Source: Granulicella arctica (lineage in GTDB: Bacteria; Acidobacteriota; Terriglobia; Terriglobales; Acidobacteriaceae). From it: a stretch of 64,000 nt of DNA. The notes under the pieces were generated by a model. It was not told where the DNA came from, did no database searches, and saw only the letters and a list, made by a program, of their open reading frames with translations. Numbering within the stretch: position 1 is the stretch's first letter; the number at the start of each line of letters is the position of its first letter. The position numbers and the translations under genes are program-made. The stretch is from assembly GCF_025685605.1 (NCBI RefSeq), contig NZ_JAGTUT010000002.1, forward strand, positions 1 to 64,000, read 5' to 3'. Below are positions 45,201 through 54,243 of the stretch, piece by piece.

Positions 45201-45265
45201 CATGTGACTGCAAAAAGAATGGCCAAAAGCGGAAGGATGCGAGCCTGCGTTGTTGTTTTTTCCAT
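42221..45265 (-). CDS. Secreted TolB-propeller amidohydrolase, second copy
   Basis: A 1014-residue exported protein (signal ending AVGAPPA). About 45-600 form TolB/PD40 beta-propeller blades with repeated SPDGxxxAF-type motifs (ISPDGSTIAFASDR, WSPDGHKLAFVS, WSPDGKKLAYVSDR). The C-terminal 400 residues are an amidohydrolase: GLWENHAHTD (HxH metal site), FVKLYVRLP (candidate carboxylated Lys), ETASHYLLP (His) and AGTDSPLDL (Asp), ending in the usual LAKAYGL-like and HLADLIIVSGDPL segments. Such fusions are probably periplasmic peptidases or lactamases acting on imported compounds. It is paralogous to the gene at 45558-48608 and follows it by 292 bases, with a receptor relic in between. Confidence 0.88.
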   Translation of the reverse strand: MEKTTTQARILPLLAILFAVTCTAVGAPPAREKMITISEGTNVFVTASPDHKMMIADLQGLLFSIPFEGGPATQITTAYQEASHPDWSAKGDLVAIQSYAGGTFHIWTMHPDGSALKQVTKGHGDDREPRISPDGSTIAFASDRAFKGNYDIYTVAISGGEPKQITSADADEFGPTWSPDGHKLAFVSGIGLNAKTVESIDLLTNKQTTLVTSIPEGRVEAPSYSPDGTSLAYVQFHGAGLFVNSAQLIVTGSITYTGKAGDAFPFPTTWLSNSELLYTANGHILRTNLTSGTETPIPFTAAIHSVRPQYAHKAYDFTSTAAHQVKGIYAPALSPDGTQVAFVALNQLYLMKVGSAPIPLTHDSFYKQGPAWSPDGKKLAYVSDRDGIENIYLHDLSLSDTLTDKAIAPSRTAQIMPAWSPDASMIAFQDQGGATLLVKVATGTITPLAPSTFFPGRPAFSANGKTVAIATIKPYTKRFREGTSSILTVDITTGKTEFFAPAPFESITTRTEDGPIYSPNGKEMAFVMDDLLYTMAVDGAGHPNAAAVKLNDEVSDAPTYSSDSSKILYLHDGQLKLINRATRLITPVAADLTFTNTKPSQRLLIHTERFWKGSGSEELHDVDILITDNRITSITPHAATPPATVTQTIEAGNNTVMPGLWENHAHTDSDNSIYYGDRFGRLWLAYGITEIRAIADNAYRALSHREAYNSGAAIGPRLFTTGEAIDGERIYYPMMIPTTSEAQLHREFERLKALDFDFVKLYVRLPYSWAEQGIQFAHSQMGVETASHYLLPAVSLGEDGMSHLSATARTGWAYSRSLSGVSYSDARTLLAQSGMWTISTTFSQAQYADDPDLATDPRRALSPPWENVRLNLALKTAQTTDTASAFAHLKEEESTISAVLNDGGTILAGTDSPLDLPATSLHLNLRAQVKYGRAPWQALETATSLPAKAYGLDKDLGTLEPGHLADLIIVSGDPLKNIEDAARVQCVMKNGLLLSVGSIMAPFASSTIGSSICP

Positions 45266-45286
45266 TTGCTAGTCCCCTAGTATTGC

Positions 45287-45309
45287 CTCGCAGCATTTAA
45301 TGCTGCGAG
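45287..45309. promoter_or_regulatory. Perfect 10-bp hairpin upstream of the second amidohydrolase
   Basis: CTCGCAGCAT and ATGCTGCGAG flank TTA, 22 bases before the start at 45265 and 30 bases downstream of the receptor relic's stop on the minus strand. Without a T tract it is not a clear terminator; it could protect or process the transcript between the two genes. Confidence 0.45.
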
Positions 45310-45338
45310 ACCTCAAATATGATCTCGTGGTTACGTCG

Positions 45339-45530
45339 TTAGAATTGAAGGCCAGTAAGAAACTACAGGGATCGGGGATGCCACTCGACCGGAACACCTG
45401 TTGCAGTGGGCGTTCTTGCCCGCACTAACCATAGGAGGGTAGGCGACTCCGCCAACAGCGAGTTCCAAGTAGTTGATCGATGCCAGTCTGCCAAGCGTTC
45501 GGAATTCCAGTTGAGTTACAGGTGCACATC
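45339..45530 (-). pseudogene. C-terminal relic of a TonB-dependent-receptor-like protein
   Basis: On the minus strand one frame reads TLGRLASINYLELAVGGVAY, a barrel-end segment like the FNLLNHSNYASYGGVATS of the intact receptor. A frame shift leads to TGVPVEWHPRSL, a stop, and FLTGLQF followed by TAA. The intact receptor at 48699 ends ARSLQFIGRLQF in the same layout, and the DNA around both ends aligns (AGAATTGAAG and CAGGGATCG blocks). Only about 60 codons remain. It lies exactly where a second receptor gene would stand if a receptor-amidohydrolase unit had been duplicated. Confidence 0.5.
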
Positions 45531-45557
45531 CTGCTTCGTGTCATTTGCGAGCTAGAC

Positions 45558-48500
45558 CTACTTAGCTACAAAAGACGTCGTATTTCCGGTAACTAGATCA
45601 TTTAGTTCAAATAGTCTTCCGTTCGCAATCACGCTTTTGATCTTATGTGCATTAGCAATATCTTCTAGAGGATTGCCGTCCACAATGTCAATATCCGCAA
45701 GCTTCCCAACTTCGATCGACCCGGCATCCAGGTTCAGAGCTTCTGCGGGGGTAACGGTTGCTGCCTTAAGAGCTTCATATGGTGTCATGCCTGCCATGAC
45801 ATACGTTTGGAGTTCCCCGTGTAGAGCAAAGGCGTTAGGCGTGTCAGTACCGGCAACGATCTTTGCCCCGGCATGCATTGCATCAATGGCCATCTTGACA
45901 CCACCGATGCCACTCCTGGCCGCAGCAGCACGAGCACCGGCTCGGCCCCCTCGTCCTCCTCCTTCACCTTCTACTTGCCCGGTAGCCTGCAGGCGTAGCC
46001 ATTCCGCGAAGATGTTGAAGCGTGGATCGTTCTTGAGCTCAGGTTCGCTGGCGAACAGTTTCTTGAGACCAGGTGCCGATGCGGTCGGAGTGAGGTAGCG
46101 CTGCGATTGACCAAAGAGTTGAACAACGTCGTCATAACTTCTTTGGAGTGTTCCCTGCTTGGGAGAGTACCCTCGCCGGCTCGTTGCAGTAATGTGCTCT
46201 GTTGCGTCCACCCCAAGGAAGGCGGCTGGATAGATTTCGTGAGTTGTCACCGGAATTCCGATGCTATGGGCAAATTCGACGACACGTTTTTGCTGTAGAT
46301 CAGGTAACCGTACATAACTCTTCAGCAGATCATGTTGAAGTGCTTTGGTAAGCTGCAATTCTAGTTCCAAATGAGCAGGACTGGATATCGCGATGCCCAT
46401 CTTGTAGTAAGTCCGTCCCCACTCGTAGAGATAGCCTGTACTGAAAAGACGAGGGCCTGGCCGTACGCCCGACTCGTTGGCTTCGACATCCTCCACGGCC
46501 TCGTATGGTGTGCTGCCCGGGCTTCGCACTGTAGTGATACCGAAAGCAAGCCAAGCGCGATGCTCTGCTTCACCATAATCTTTCTGCAAATGAGAGTGAG
46601 ATTCGATCAGACCTGGCATAGCCGTATAGTGTGAGTCATCGATCATTTTGGCTCCCAGAACAGTACCCGCCAAGTGCTTTCTTACGGCCTTGATCCGATT
46701 GCCCTCGATGACGATGTCCATATCGGTTCGCACTGTCTGGCTTTTACCATCGACCAGACGGCCTACATGGACGATCATCCGACCCTTTGGAATCGAAGGA
46801 GTGTATCTCAGGTCTAGAGGCACCTCATGTACTTCGCCACTTTGAATATCGATTGTCTTCAGCTTAGTAAGCGACTGATACAAGATGTGTTCGGAGTCAC
46901 CCTGCCAACTTGGGGCGTAAGCGATTTCGCTTGTAATATGGCGAGGTGGCCCGAGAGGCTCGCCGGCAGCCGTCACTGGCCATACCGAGAGGACGCCCTC
47001 ATAGATTGCAGCCATCTTCGTTCCATCTGGGGACCATACAGGTCCACAATAGCCGCGGGAGTCGATTGAGAGGTGCGGCACGGGTACAAACCATTTGTCA
47101 TCTGGTTTGTCTGCACCATTTTCAGAAGACATCGTTAGGATCTGGTTTGTGCCTTCGCGAACCGTCTTGGAGTACGGCGCAATATTTGCCAGCGCAATCC
47201 GTTTGCCATCGGGGGACCAAGTTGGCATTCCCGGTGCATTCAACGTCTCATGGATCTTTGTCACTTTACCCGTTTGAACATCAACTACCGACACCTGTGC
47301 CGCGCGCCAAACGTTGTCTACGTCGAAGAAGGCAATCCGCTTTCCATCGGGAGACCATGACGCCCCTTGTGGTTGCGTGGGCAGATCTGTTAGCTGACGG
47401 TCGACTTTAGCTTCAACATCGTAGATACGAAGTTGTAGATGGTTGCCGCCCTTATCCGACGAATACACAAGCTGGCGGCCATCAGGAGACCACGCTGGGT
47501 CTGTATCGAGAAATTTATCCTTCGTGATATTCACCGGCTTCTCACCGATTGGCATCACGTAGATGTCGCCAACAGCCGCAAATGCCACCATTTTTCCATC
47601 GGGCGAAATCATTGGACGGACGATCCCAAGTACTGGCCGGGGCGCTGTTGAATCAAAGTCGCGCTTGCGTCGAACGTACGTGCCGTAAGCGCGCATCACC
47701 TGCATGGTTGCTCTGAAGTCTACAGTTCGCGATTCATTTGCACCTGGCGACCGCTTGCGAATCTTTCCATCGGAGACATAGAAAAACTCGTTGGATGAAT
47801 CCCAGGAAACGCGGAAAGGAAAGGCATTTTCCGCAGTGGTGATGGCCTTCCCATCGACTTCAAGCTGGCTTCCATTACCGCTAGTGCTGTGATACACGAG
47901 TTTGCCATCGGGACCCCATGATGGCGCGCTCACCGTGCCATGGGCACTCAAAACCTTCCGCTCGTTGCCAGTTGCTACATCTATCGCCCAGATGGCCTCT
48001 CCCTCATCCCTGGTCGACGAGAACGCAATCTCTTTGTCGTCTGGGGACCAGGTAGGCATGTGATTTTCGGAGGGATCATTGGTCATTCGCTTTAGCTCAC
48101 CACTACGAAGATCGAGTGTCCAGATGTTGTAACTGCTCCCTAGAGGATTGTCGCGATCAGATGCAAATGCGATATGCGTACCGTCATGAGAGTAAGCAGG
48201 CTCACGATCATCGTAGGGCCCCCAGGTAAGCTTGTGTTGGTTGGTGCCATCTGGCGCTATGGTCCATATATCGTAACCCCCATCCAGATAGCCAAAGAAC
48301 GTGATCCACTTCCCATCAGGGGACCATGTAGGCTGCCGAGCATCGTTAAAGAGAGAGGTGATCCGCTTTGCAACTCCTCCTGATGCGGGGATTGTCCAGA
48401 TACTTCCTTGCATATCCATTGCGACCGTCTTGCCGTCAGGAGATACTCCTACGGACATCGACGTTCCCTCACTCACGGTGACATCAATCAAGGTCTGCTT

Positions 48501-48608
48501 TTTTGGCGAGGATTGTGTGGGGGCGACTTCACCATGGAGGGCGGAAACGCTCAGCACTAACGTGTTAGCACAAATGATCAGACTGAATGTCCCGTTCTTC
48601 CATTTCAT
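45558..48608 (-). CDS. Secreted TolB-propeller amidohydrolase, first copy
   Basis: 1016 residues from the ATG at 48608, chosen because AGGAG lies eight bases upstream and a signal peptide (SLIICANTLVLSVSALHG) follows; an earlier start at 48650 is less likely. TolB/PD40 blades run over about 45-610 (WSPDGKWITFFGY, YSHDGTHIAFASDRD, WSPDDKEIAFSSTRD). The amidohydrolase part has ESHSHLQ (HxH), LLKSYVRLP (candidate Lys), VTTHEIYP and TEHITA (His), and GTDTPNAFA (Asp). A Gly/Arg/Ala-rich insert (EGEGGGRGGRAGARAAAA, encoded near 45921-45985) splits the domain before the Asp and is absent from the paralogue. It follows the receptor by 90 bases, so the substrate probably enters through that receptor. 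Confidence 0.9.
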   Translation of the reverse strand: MKWKNGTFSLIICANTLVLSVSALHGEVAPTQSSPKKQTLIDVTVSEGTSMSVGVSPDGKTVAMDMQGSIWTIPASGGVAKRITSLFNDARQPTWSPDGKWITFFGYLDGGYDIWTIAPDGTNQHKLTWGPYDDREPAYSHDGTHIAFASDRDNPLGSSYNIWTLDLRSGELKRMTNDPSENHMPTWSPDDKEIAFSSTRDEGEAIWAIDVATGNERKVLSAHGTVSAPSWGPDGKLVYHSTSGNGSQLEVDGKAITTAENAFPFRVSWDSSNEFFYVSDGKIRKRSPGANESRTVDFRATMQVMRAYGTYVRRKRDFDSTAPRPVLGIVRPMISPDGKMVAFAAVGDIYVMPIGEKPVNITKDKFLDTDPAWSPDGRQLVYSSDKGGNHLQLRIYDVEAKVDRQLTDLPTQPQGASWSPDGKRIAFFDVDNVWRAAQVSVVDVQTGKVTKIHETLNAPGMPTWSPDGKRIALANIAPYSKTVREGTNQILTMSSENGADKPDDKWFVPVPHLSIDSRGYCGPVWSPDGTKMAAIYEGVLSVWPVTAAGEPLGPPRHITSEIAYAPSWQGDSEHILYQSLTKLKTIDIQSGEVHEVPLDLRYTPSIPKGRMIVHVGRLVDGKSQTVRTDMDIVIEGNRIKAVRKHLAGTVLGAKMIDDSHYTAMPGLIESHSHLQKDYGEAEHRAWLAFGITTVRSPGSTPYEAVEDVEANESGVRPGPRLFSTGYLYEWGRTYYKMGIAISSPAHLELELQLTKALQHDLLKSYVRLPDLQQKRVVEFAHSIGIPVTTHEIYPAAFLGVDATEHITATSRRGYSPKQGTLQRSYDDVVQLFGQSQRYLTPTASAPGLKKLFASEPELKNDPRFNIFAEWLRLQATGQVEGEGGGRGGRAGARAAAARSGIGGVKMAIDAMHAGAKIVAGTDTPNAFALHGELQTYVMAGMTPYEALKAATVTPAEALNLDAGSIEVGKLADIDIVDGNPLEDIANAHKIKSVIANGRLFELNDLVTGNTTSFVAK

Positions 48609-48698
48609 CAATGTCGCTCCTGTGGTTGCTGTACTCTGAACCATTGTCATAAGACCAACTCGAGACGGTCTGCTAAAGCTCGTTCTCTAGGTCTGAGA

Positions 48699-51600
48699 TC
48701 AGAATTGAAGACGTCCGATAAATTGCAGGGATCGCGCAGAGAATTCCAAGGCGCTGGACCCGGCAGCGGTTGGTATTCCATAACCGTTCGCAGCAGTAGC
48801 GGAAGTAGCAACCCCTCCGTAGGAAGCGTAGTTAGAGTGGTTGAGAAGATTGAAAGCTTCCACTGCAACAATCGCTTTATAACGATCGTGCAAAGTAAAG
48901 GACTCCTGCAATCTGGAATCGAGACGGTGATAAGCCTGGCCTCGGAAAGCATCACGTTGAATGACCCAATATCCATATCCGGGGTCAAACGATACCTTTG
49001 ACAAGGGAGCGTATATGACAATACAGGGAGCAGCGGGGCAAGTCTGGCCCGGTGCAATCGGTGTTGTATTGGCAGCAAACGTTCGCGTTGCGGCAGTATA
49101 GCCATTTACGCCTGAGTTCCCGGAGGTAGTCGCATAGGCAAGACCGGATCCGAAGTGATAGAGACCAGACAGCATCAATCCATACTTCCAGTTGTACTGC
49201 CCGTTCACTGTCAGCGTATGACGTTGATCGTCTGTACCATTTGCCCACTCCTGCTGTATGCCTGGCAAGAAAGGCTTGTTGGGGTAAGAGAATGCCCCAT
49301 TTGTAGAATTCTTGGTACGTGCCCAGGTATATGCAATTGCAGCCGTAAACCCCTTTGTCGTTGCATGCTTCACACCTATTTGAAGAGCGTCAGAGAGCAT
49401 GCCTGCACCGGGAGTCGTAGTGAATTGTCGATTGCCACCCGTGGCTGCAGATGATCCACCGAAGTGTTGATTGCATAGGTTCTTGGCCGTCGCAAAGTTT
49501 GTAACGGTATCAAGCGATATCGCTCCGTTAGCACACACGCGCGTAGTTGAGGGAGAAAGCGCCAAGGTAGGATCTAAATTTCGTTGAGGATTCGTCGGAT
49601 TTTGGAGTAGATTTCCGTCCAGGAGTATGTAGTCGTTGTAAGTCCGCGTATGCACAAGATCCGCAGTCATGGTTGTGTTCATGGGGAGCTGTCGCGCCAT
49701 GCCGAAAGATGCCTGCAGTGAATAGGGCGTGCTTGCGCCTTGCGCTAGGAATTGAGGGGTCTGCTGATAGAGACTAGGGTTAGCCAGAGGATCCTGTCCT
49801 GCAAAGGGGTCTGCCAGGTTCGTAGGATTGCTTACGGTCGCTTGAACCGTTGTAACTCCATTGAAGAGTTGGTCGTCGATGGTTGGATTTGCATTGATGT
49901 CAGCAAAGTAGAGACCGGCTCCACCCCGGACTGACGTCTTTCCATCACCAAAGACATCGTATGCAAATCCAAGCCGTGGCGCGAAATTCAGGTTGGGATT
50001 TGTTGTCGGAGTGAGAAGACCATTGTTGAAGCGGAGGTTGTTGAGGAACGCACCGATGTCATTATCATATCGAACGCCAAGATTGACGGTGAAACGCGGG
50101 AGAATCTTCCAATCGTCTTGTGCCCAGATGCCAATAATCTTGCGTGGAATATGGATAGTGTAGTTGCCAAAGCCTTTTACGTAACTGATGGAAGTGCAGT
50201 AGGAACGTAGATACGCATAGTTCCAAGTTGAAGAGTCGGTCGTTCCATTTGGAAAAAGTGTTGCATAAGAAGGTGCCGCAGTACCGGTCTTTGTACAGCT
50301 ATAGGAGCCACGTACATTCTGTCCAAAATATCCATTGTTGACAAGATATAAGAACTCTCCGCCAACCTTAATATTGTGCTTTCCTTTGAGCCAAAAAATA
50401 TCGTCGCGGTACTGTTGTGTCGGCTGCGTGAATGTCTCCGGGCGGTTGTAAGGCGCTCCTATAGTAATCGTAGGATTTGGCAGCTGCAATACAGGGCTTT
50501 CATTTAATTCGAGAAATGTTGTTTTGAAATAATGGAAGCCCACGTGCAAGTCATTGATGAAATGATCGCTGACATTACGATTCCAATCAGCGACATAACC
50601 GTAACTATTTCGTGCATCGGAACTTGCCGTACTGGGATCAGCCGCACCATCATAACTTGAACTGTAGTTAAATGCATCGCCGCGCGCAAAGATGTGATTC
50701 TTATCATTGAGTTGATAGTCGGCACGACCAAGATACTCATTAATTTGAAGAAGCGTGGGATGCGTAAAGAGAACATTCGTCACCGTAGGTGTAACAGTAA
50801 ACGTATTCGGTTGATGCTCGCCTTCATAGGATCCGAAGTACCAGAGTTTGTCTTTCTTGATAGCCCCGCCAAATGTTCCGCCGTATTGCTGGTCGGAAAA
50901 GTTGAGCACTCGCTTAGCGATAGGATCCGATCCATTGAAGAACGAGTTGCGAAAATAACCGAAAGCTCCGCCGTGGATGAGATTAGTGCCAACCTTAGAC
51001 TGTGTATTTACATAGATTCCAGCGGAGCGACCAGCCGTCGCATCAAACCGGTTCGTAATTATTTGAAACTGTGAAATGGCATCCTGCGAAAATCGCGGCT
51101 GACCAAAGCTTGACCCAACTGAGTTTTGTGAAACCTGAAGGCCATCAAGCGTGATCTGAACTTTCCCTGTCTCTGCATCTCCCCCAGAAACGGGGACATC
51201 ACCAAAAGAGTTTCCTTTGATGCCTGGTACAAGTGTCGACAGACTGATGTAATTGCGCCCGTTGATGGGCACATCTTGAACCTCCTTTGGAGTTACATTG
51301 CCGGACACCACAGAAGAAGTTGTATCGATCGCCATTTCATCGCTAGCTTCCACAATCACCGCAGATGTCGCAGTTGCGATAGGCATAGAAAGATCGACCT
51401 GCGCCAGTTGTCCAACAAGCAATTGAATCTTTTTTTGCACTGTAGCAAAATTCGGTGCCGATGCCGTGATCGTGTACTCGGCTGCAAGCAGGCTCGGGAT
51501 CACGTAGGCACCCTGCTCATTGGTCTTAGAGAAGAAAGATGATCCATCTGTCTTCTTCACTTCCACATTTACACCTGGCAAAACGCCGCCCTGCCCGTCC

Positions 51601-51701
51601 GTGATAACACCACTTAAACCGGTTTGTTGGGCGAAAGCCAGAGGAGACAACACTGAAATGCTCATGACCAACAGCAAGATGAGTGTAAGGCGTAAACGCA
51701 T
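48699..51701 (-). CDS. TonB-dependent-receptor-like outer-membrane protein of the amidohydrolase cluster
   Basis: About 1000 residues from the ATG at 51701, preceded by GGAGGAT and followed by a signal peptide (LILLLVMSISVLSPLAFAQQ); the open frame extends further left but not plausibly. Domains: carboxypeptidase-regulatory-like (about 22-100, LSGVITDGQGGVLPGVNVEV), plug (VQDVPINGRNYISLSTLVPG, GGDAETGKVQITLDGLQVSQ) and a large beta-barrel ending ARSLQFIGRLQF with terminal Phe. Its plug carries a clear DGL-type motif, unlike the first receptor's. It heads a run of two TolB-amidohydrolases, so a peptide or cyclic-amide ligand is a reasonable guess. No SusD partner is present. Confidence 0.92.
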   Translation of the reverse strand: MRLRLTLILLLVMSISVLSPLAFAQQTGLSGVITDGQGGVLPGVNVEVKKTDGSSFFSKTNEQGAYVIPSLLAAEYTITASAPNFATVQKKIQLLVGQLAQVDLSMPIATATSAVIVEASDEMAIDTTSSVVSGNVTPKEVQDVPINGRNYISLSTLVPGIKGNSFGDVPVSGGDAETGKVQITLDGLQVSQNSVGSSFGQPRFSQDAISQFQIITNRFDATAGRSAGIYVNTQSKVGTNLIHGGAFGYFRNSFFNGSDPIAKRVLNFSDQQYGGTFGGAIKKDKLWYFGSYEGEHQPNTFTVTPTVTNVLFTHPTLLQINEYLGRADYQLNDKNHIFARGDAFNYSSSYDGAADPSTASSDARNSYGYVADWNRNVSDHFINDLHVGFHYFKTTFLELNESPVLQLPNPTITIGAPYNRPETFTQPTQQYRDDIFWLKGKHNIKVGGEFLYLVNNGYFGQNVRGSYSCTKTGTAAPSYATLFPNGTTDSSTWNYAYLRSYCTSISYVKGFGNYTIHIPRKIIGIWAQDDWKILPRFTVNLGVRYDNDIGAFLNNLRFNNGLLTPTTNPNLNFAPRLGFAYDVFGDGKTSVRGGAGLYFADINANPTIDDQLFNGVTTVQATVSNPTNLADPFAGQDPLANPSLYQQTPQFLAQGASTPYSLQASFGMARQLPMNTTMTADLVHTRTYNDYILLDGNLLQNPTNPQRNLDPTLALSPSTTRVCANGAISLDTVTNFATAKNLCNQHFGGSSAATGGNRQFTTTPGAGMLSDALQIGVKHATTKGFTAAIAYTWARTKNSTNGAFSYPNKPFLPGIQQEWANGTDDQRHTLTVNGQYNWKYGLMLSGLYHFGSGLAYATTSGNSGVNGYTAATRTFAANTTPIAPGQTCPAAPCIVIYAPLSKVSFDPGYGYWVIQRDAFRGQAYHRLDSRLQESFTLHDRYKAIVAVEAFNLLNHSNYASYGGVATSATAANGYGIPTAAGSSALEFSARSLQFIGRLQF

Positions 51702-52483
51702 TCGGTGATCCTCCAGTTGTTTCGAATAGTGAGGAGTAAACGGACCATGCATTTGAACAATGGTGAGACGAGCCCCTAGCCCCGAAAGGGTAGGGAGAGA
51801 ATTCTTCGCTTCGACACATAAAGAAGCGGAGAGCCTGCTTGCTCTAAAAACATATTGTGACTCGGATGAATTGGAGAATAGCATGGCTTTGAGGATGCTG
51901 CTAATAAAATTGCTAAGCCATTTGAACCCACAGATCTTTAGGATCTTGGTTGTGATCGACAGCCAACGGAAAGTGCGATGAGCAAACTGGTACCGAGAGC
52001 GCGAAGCGCCATGCGCATTTCAAGTTCCAGCATAGGTGCAGCGCACCTACTACCTGTCTGCGGCTTCGGGTGTGATTGGCGAGGGGCTGACCAGCAGTCC
52101 ATCCCGCGACGCCCTAAGAACATCGAGACCGTTCGGGCGCTCCTCTGTTTTACTGCCGTTACTGGTGCCATAGGTATGGGGAGCCTCTCTCTTTGAAGAG
52201 GCGAGAGGACGGGCTGAACGACCTCAAGTGTTGAAATGACGGGTGGCCGTGGGCCGTGATTGAGCAAATCGTCGAGGTTGCCGGGATGTGCTGCTGCTCC
52301 GCAAGTAGATTTTGGGCATGGGCAGCATCGTGCTGTGCTGCACCGGTTTGACGGCTAGTAGTACTCAGCAAACAGCTGGCGAGAAGACTACTTATCGACA
52401 CTAAATTAGTTGCAAAGAAGGGCTCACAGAACTTAGGCCCTTCTTGTCTCAACAAACGATGGCTGAAGTTAATCAGTGCGGAG
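51702..52483. other. Gene-poor region upstream of the receptor cluster
   Basis: About 780 bases. The part nearest 51702 should hold the receptor promoter; I found no clear LacI-type palindrome. Minus frames at 51938-52267 and 52159-52455 lack ribosome sites and family motifs, although the first ends in a lipoprotein-like LLIALSVGCRSQPRS. Not called. Confidence 0.4.
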
Positions 52484-52780
52484 CTATTCGAAGTACCTCA
52501 TGTTCGTGAGGTCTTCGATCAACCCCGGTCCGGTTGGCTCCCATCCCAGAATCTTGCGCGTCCACTTGCTCGAAACCGGCATGTCCAGCATCGCAAAGCG
52601 CGCGATATCCTCAGTGTTCACCAGCCTTGTCTGAAGAGATCGAAACTGCCGGCAGCTTCAGCCCATTGCCAGTTGTCTCTACGATGTCACTCCGTGACAC
52701 GCCTTCTTCTTCCACCGCATGGTTAGGTCGTCATGCGGCCTGTCTTTCCAACAGCCAATCGATAAAGGAGTGCCACATCC
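52484..52780 (-). pseudogene. C-terminal relic of an SDR/epimerase-type oxidoreductase
   Basis: Read on the minus strand, HAVEEEGVSRSDIVETTGNG and LKLPAVSISSDKAGEH match the substrate-binding half of extended SDR (NAD-dependent epimerase-like) proteins. A stop and frame change follow, then MLDMPVSSKWTRKILGWEPT and GPGLIEDLTNMRYFE end at the stop at 52484-52486. The Rossmann half is missing and a short stretch appears deleted between the two parts. Confidence 0.6.
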
Positions 52781-53049
52781 GTTTACACGAAGCGCAGCCG
52801 GGCAGATCCGACATCACGATGACAGAGTAAATTTTCTTGCAGGGATCAATCTTATCCTCAGAGGTATCGACTCACCGCAACCCGCACAACTACAAGACAA
52901 ACGTGTACCCGCAAGATGTAGACTGTGCTCTCGCAACGATCACCCGGCCGCGCCCGCCGGTTTCAGCTGAGAGATCACAAACGAAAAGCGTCTATCAGCA
53001 TCAGTGCGCAGGACCTTCTCTCGTCTTCTGCTATCCTCAGCCCATTATC

Positions 53050-54243
53050 GTGTCTTTCTTGGAATCCATCCGCGACCGCATTCAAAGCAGCATCTGGACC
53101 ACTGCCCGCAAAGAGCGCTTCGCATACTTTCGGTCCATTAAGCTGAGGCGCATGGCCCTGCTGTGCGCCGCTGTCTTTTGCCTCTTCGCATCCATAGGCT
53201 TCATCTCCAATATTCGTGGAGAGCATGCGACCGACCTTCTGCGTAGTTCAACTTCAGCGCTGCTCACGGGTGTCATGGGTGTTGTCTATATTGTGTTAGC
53301 CACCCGCAAACCCCGATACTTCCCGATCGCCATCCTGTCACAACTCGCTGTGATCAAAGCGATGCCATCTCTGCTTGCGGCCAGCGGTCTCGTCTGGACA
53401 AACCCCAGCTATCGTGAGGTGGTCAGCTTATACGCATCTATCGCGACCATCCTCTCAGCCCTCGCCTATACCCTGTTCTTCTACTTTATCCAGACCGAAG
53501 GTCGGCACGCCTTTCGCAGTCAGACGGAGTTGGCCCTCGCGCATACCATCCAGGCCACTCTCGTCCCCATCATCGATACCGTTGGTGTCGGATTTCAAAT
53601 CTACGGTGTGTCGATCCCCAGCGATAAAGTCGGGGGCGATCTCGTAGACCTCGTAACGCTTCCGAACGGATCAGCCGTCGCCTACGTGGCGGACATTGCA
53701 GGCCACGGTCTCCAGGCAGGCATCCTTATGGGCATGGTCAAAGCAGCCGCCCGCACAAGCCTGCTGAACCTTCCCTCGCCACAAGCTCTCTTTACCAATC
53801 TCAACCAGGTGTTGCCGAAGGTGAAGGAGGCAAACATGTATGCCACTTGCGCTGCGATTTACATTCAACCCTGCAGTGGCGCCGGATGCAACATCGAGTA
53901 CGCCCTCGCCGGGCATCCTGCCATCTACCACCTCGCCGCATCGGGAAACCCCCACCCCCGGCTCGCAGATGAGCAACTTCCACTCGGGATTCTGCCCCAT
54001 GCCATCTATCGCAGCCAGGTCGTCCACGCCGACTGCGGTGACCTGCTCGTCGCCACAACCGACGGAGTTCTTGAGACCGCAGGGAAAGATGGCGTCGAGT
54101 TCGGCACAGACCTCTTTGAACAACTCCTTCTGGATAGCCGCGATCTCTCGCTTCACGAGATCGCACACAGGATTCTTACCGCCGTAAAGACGCTCGGACC
54201 GCAGGAAGACGACCGAACGCTCCTCCTCATTCGAATTCTATGA
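53050..54243 (+). CDS. Membrane-anchored SpoIIE-type (PP2C) serine phosphatase
   Basis: About 397 residues from a GTG at 53050 (MSFLESIRDRIQSS); the open frame continues upstream but overlaps noncoding or relic sequence. Helices near residues 37-55, 70-88, 95-115 and 122-145 form a membrane part without a recognisable sensor fold. The C-terminal phosphatase domain has SDKVGGDLVDLV, VADIAGHGLQAG, TTDGVLET and EDDRTLLLI, the metal-binding aspartates of the SpoIIE/RsbU class. Such enzymes dephosphorylate anti-anti-sigma or other regulators in response to stress. No partner kinase or antagonist gene is adjacent. The start is uncertain because no ribosome site is clear. Confidence 0.85.
   Translation: MSFLESIRDRIQSSIWTTARKERFAYFRSIKLRRMALLCAAVFCLFASIGFISNIRGEHATDLLRSSTSALLTGVMGVVYIVLATRKPRYFPIAILSQLAVIKAMPSLLAASGLVWTNPSYREVVSLYASIATILSALAYTLFFYFIQTEGRHAFRSQTELALAHTIQATLVPIIDTVGVGFQIYGVSIPSDKVGGDLVDLVTLPNGSAVAYVADIAGHGLQAGILMGMVKAAARTSLLNLPSPQALFTNLNQVLPKVKEANMYATCAAIYIQPCSGAGCNIEYALAGHPAIYHLAASGNPHPRLADEQLPLGILPHAIYRSQVVHADCGDLLVATTDGVLETAGKDGVEFGTDLFEQLLLDSRDLSLHEIAHRILTAVKTLGPQEDDRTLLLIRIL

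Noticed and set aside
52837..53049. A 71-codon upstream extension of the SpoIIE phosphatase
   Set aside because: The extension lacks membrane or domain features and no ribosome site precedes it; the GTG at 53050 directly precedes the natural N-terminal helix.
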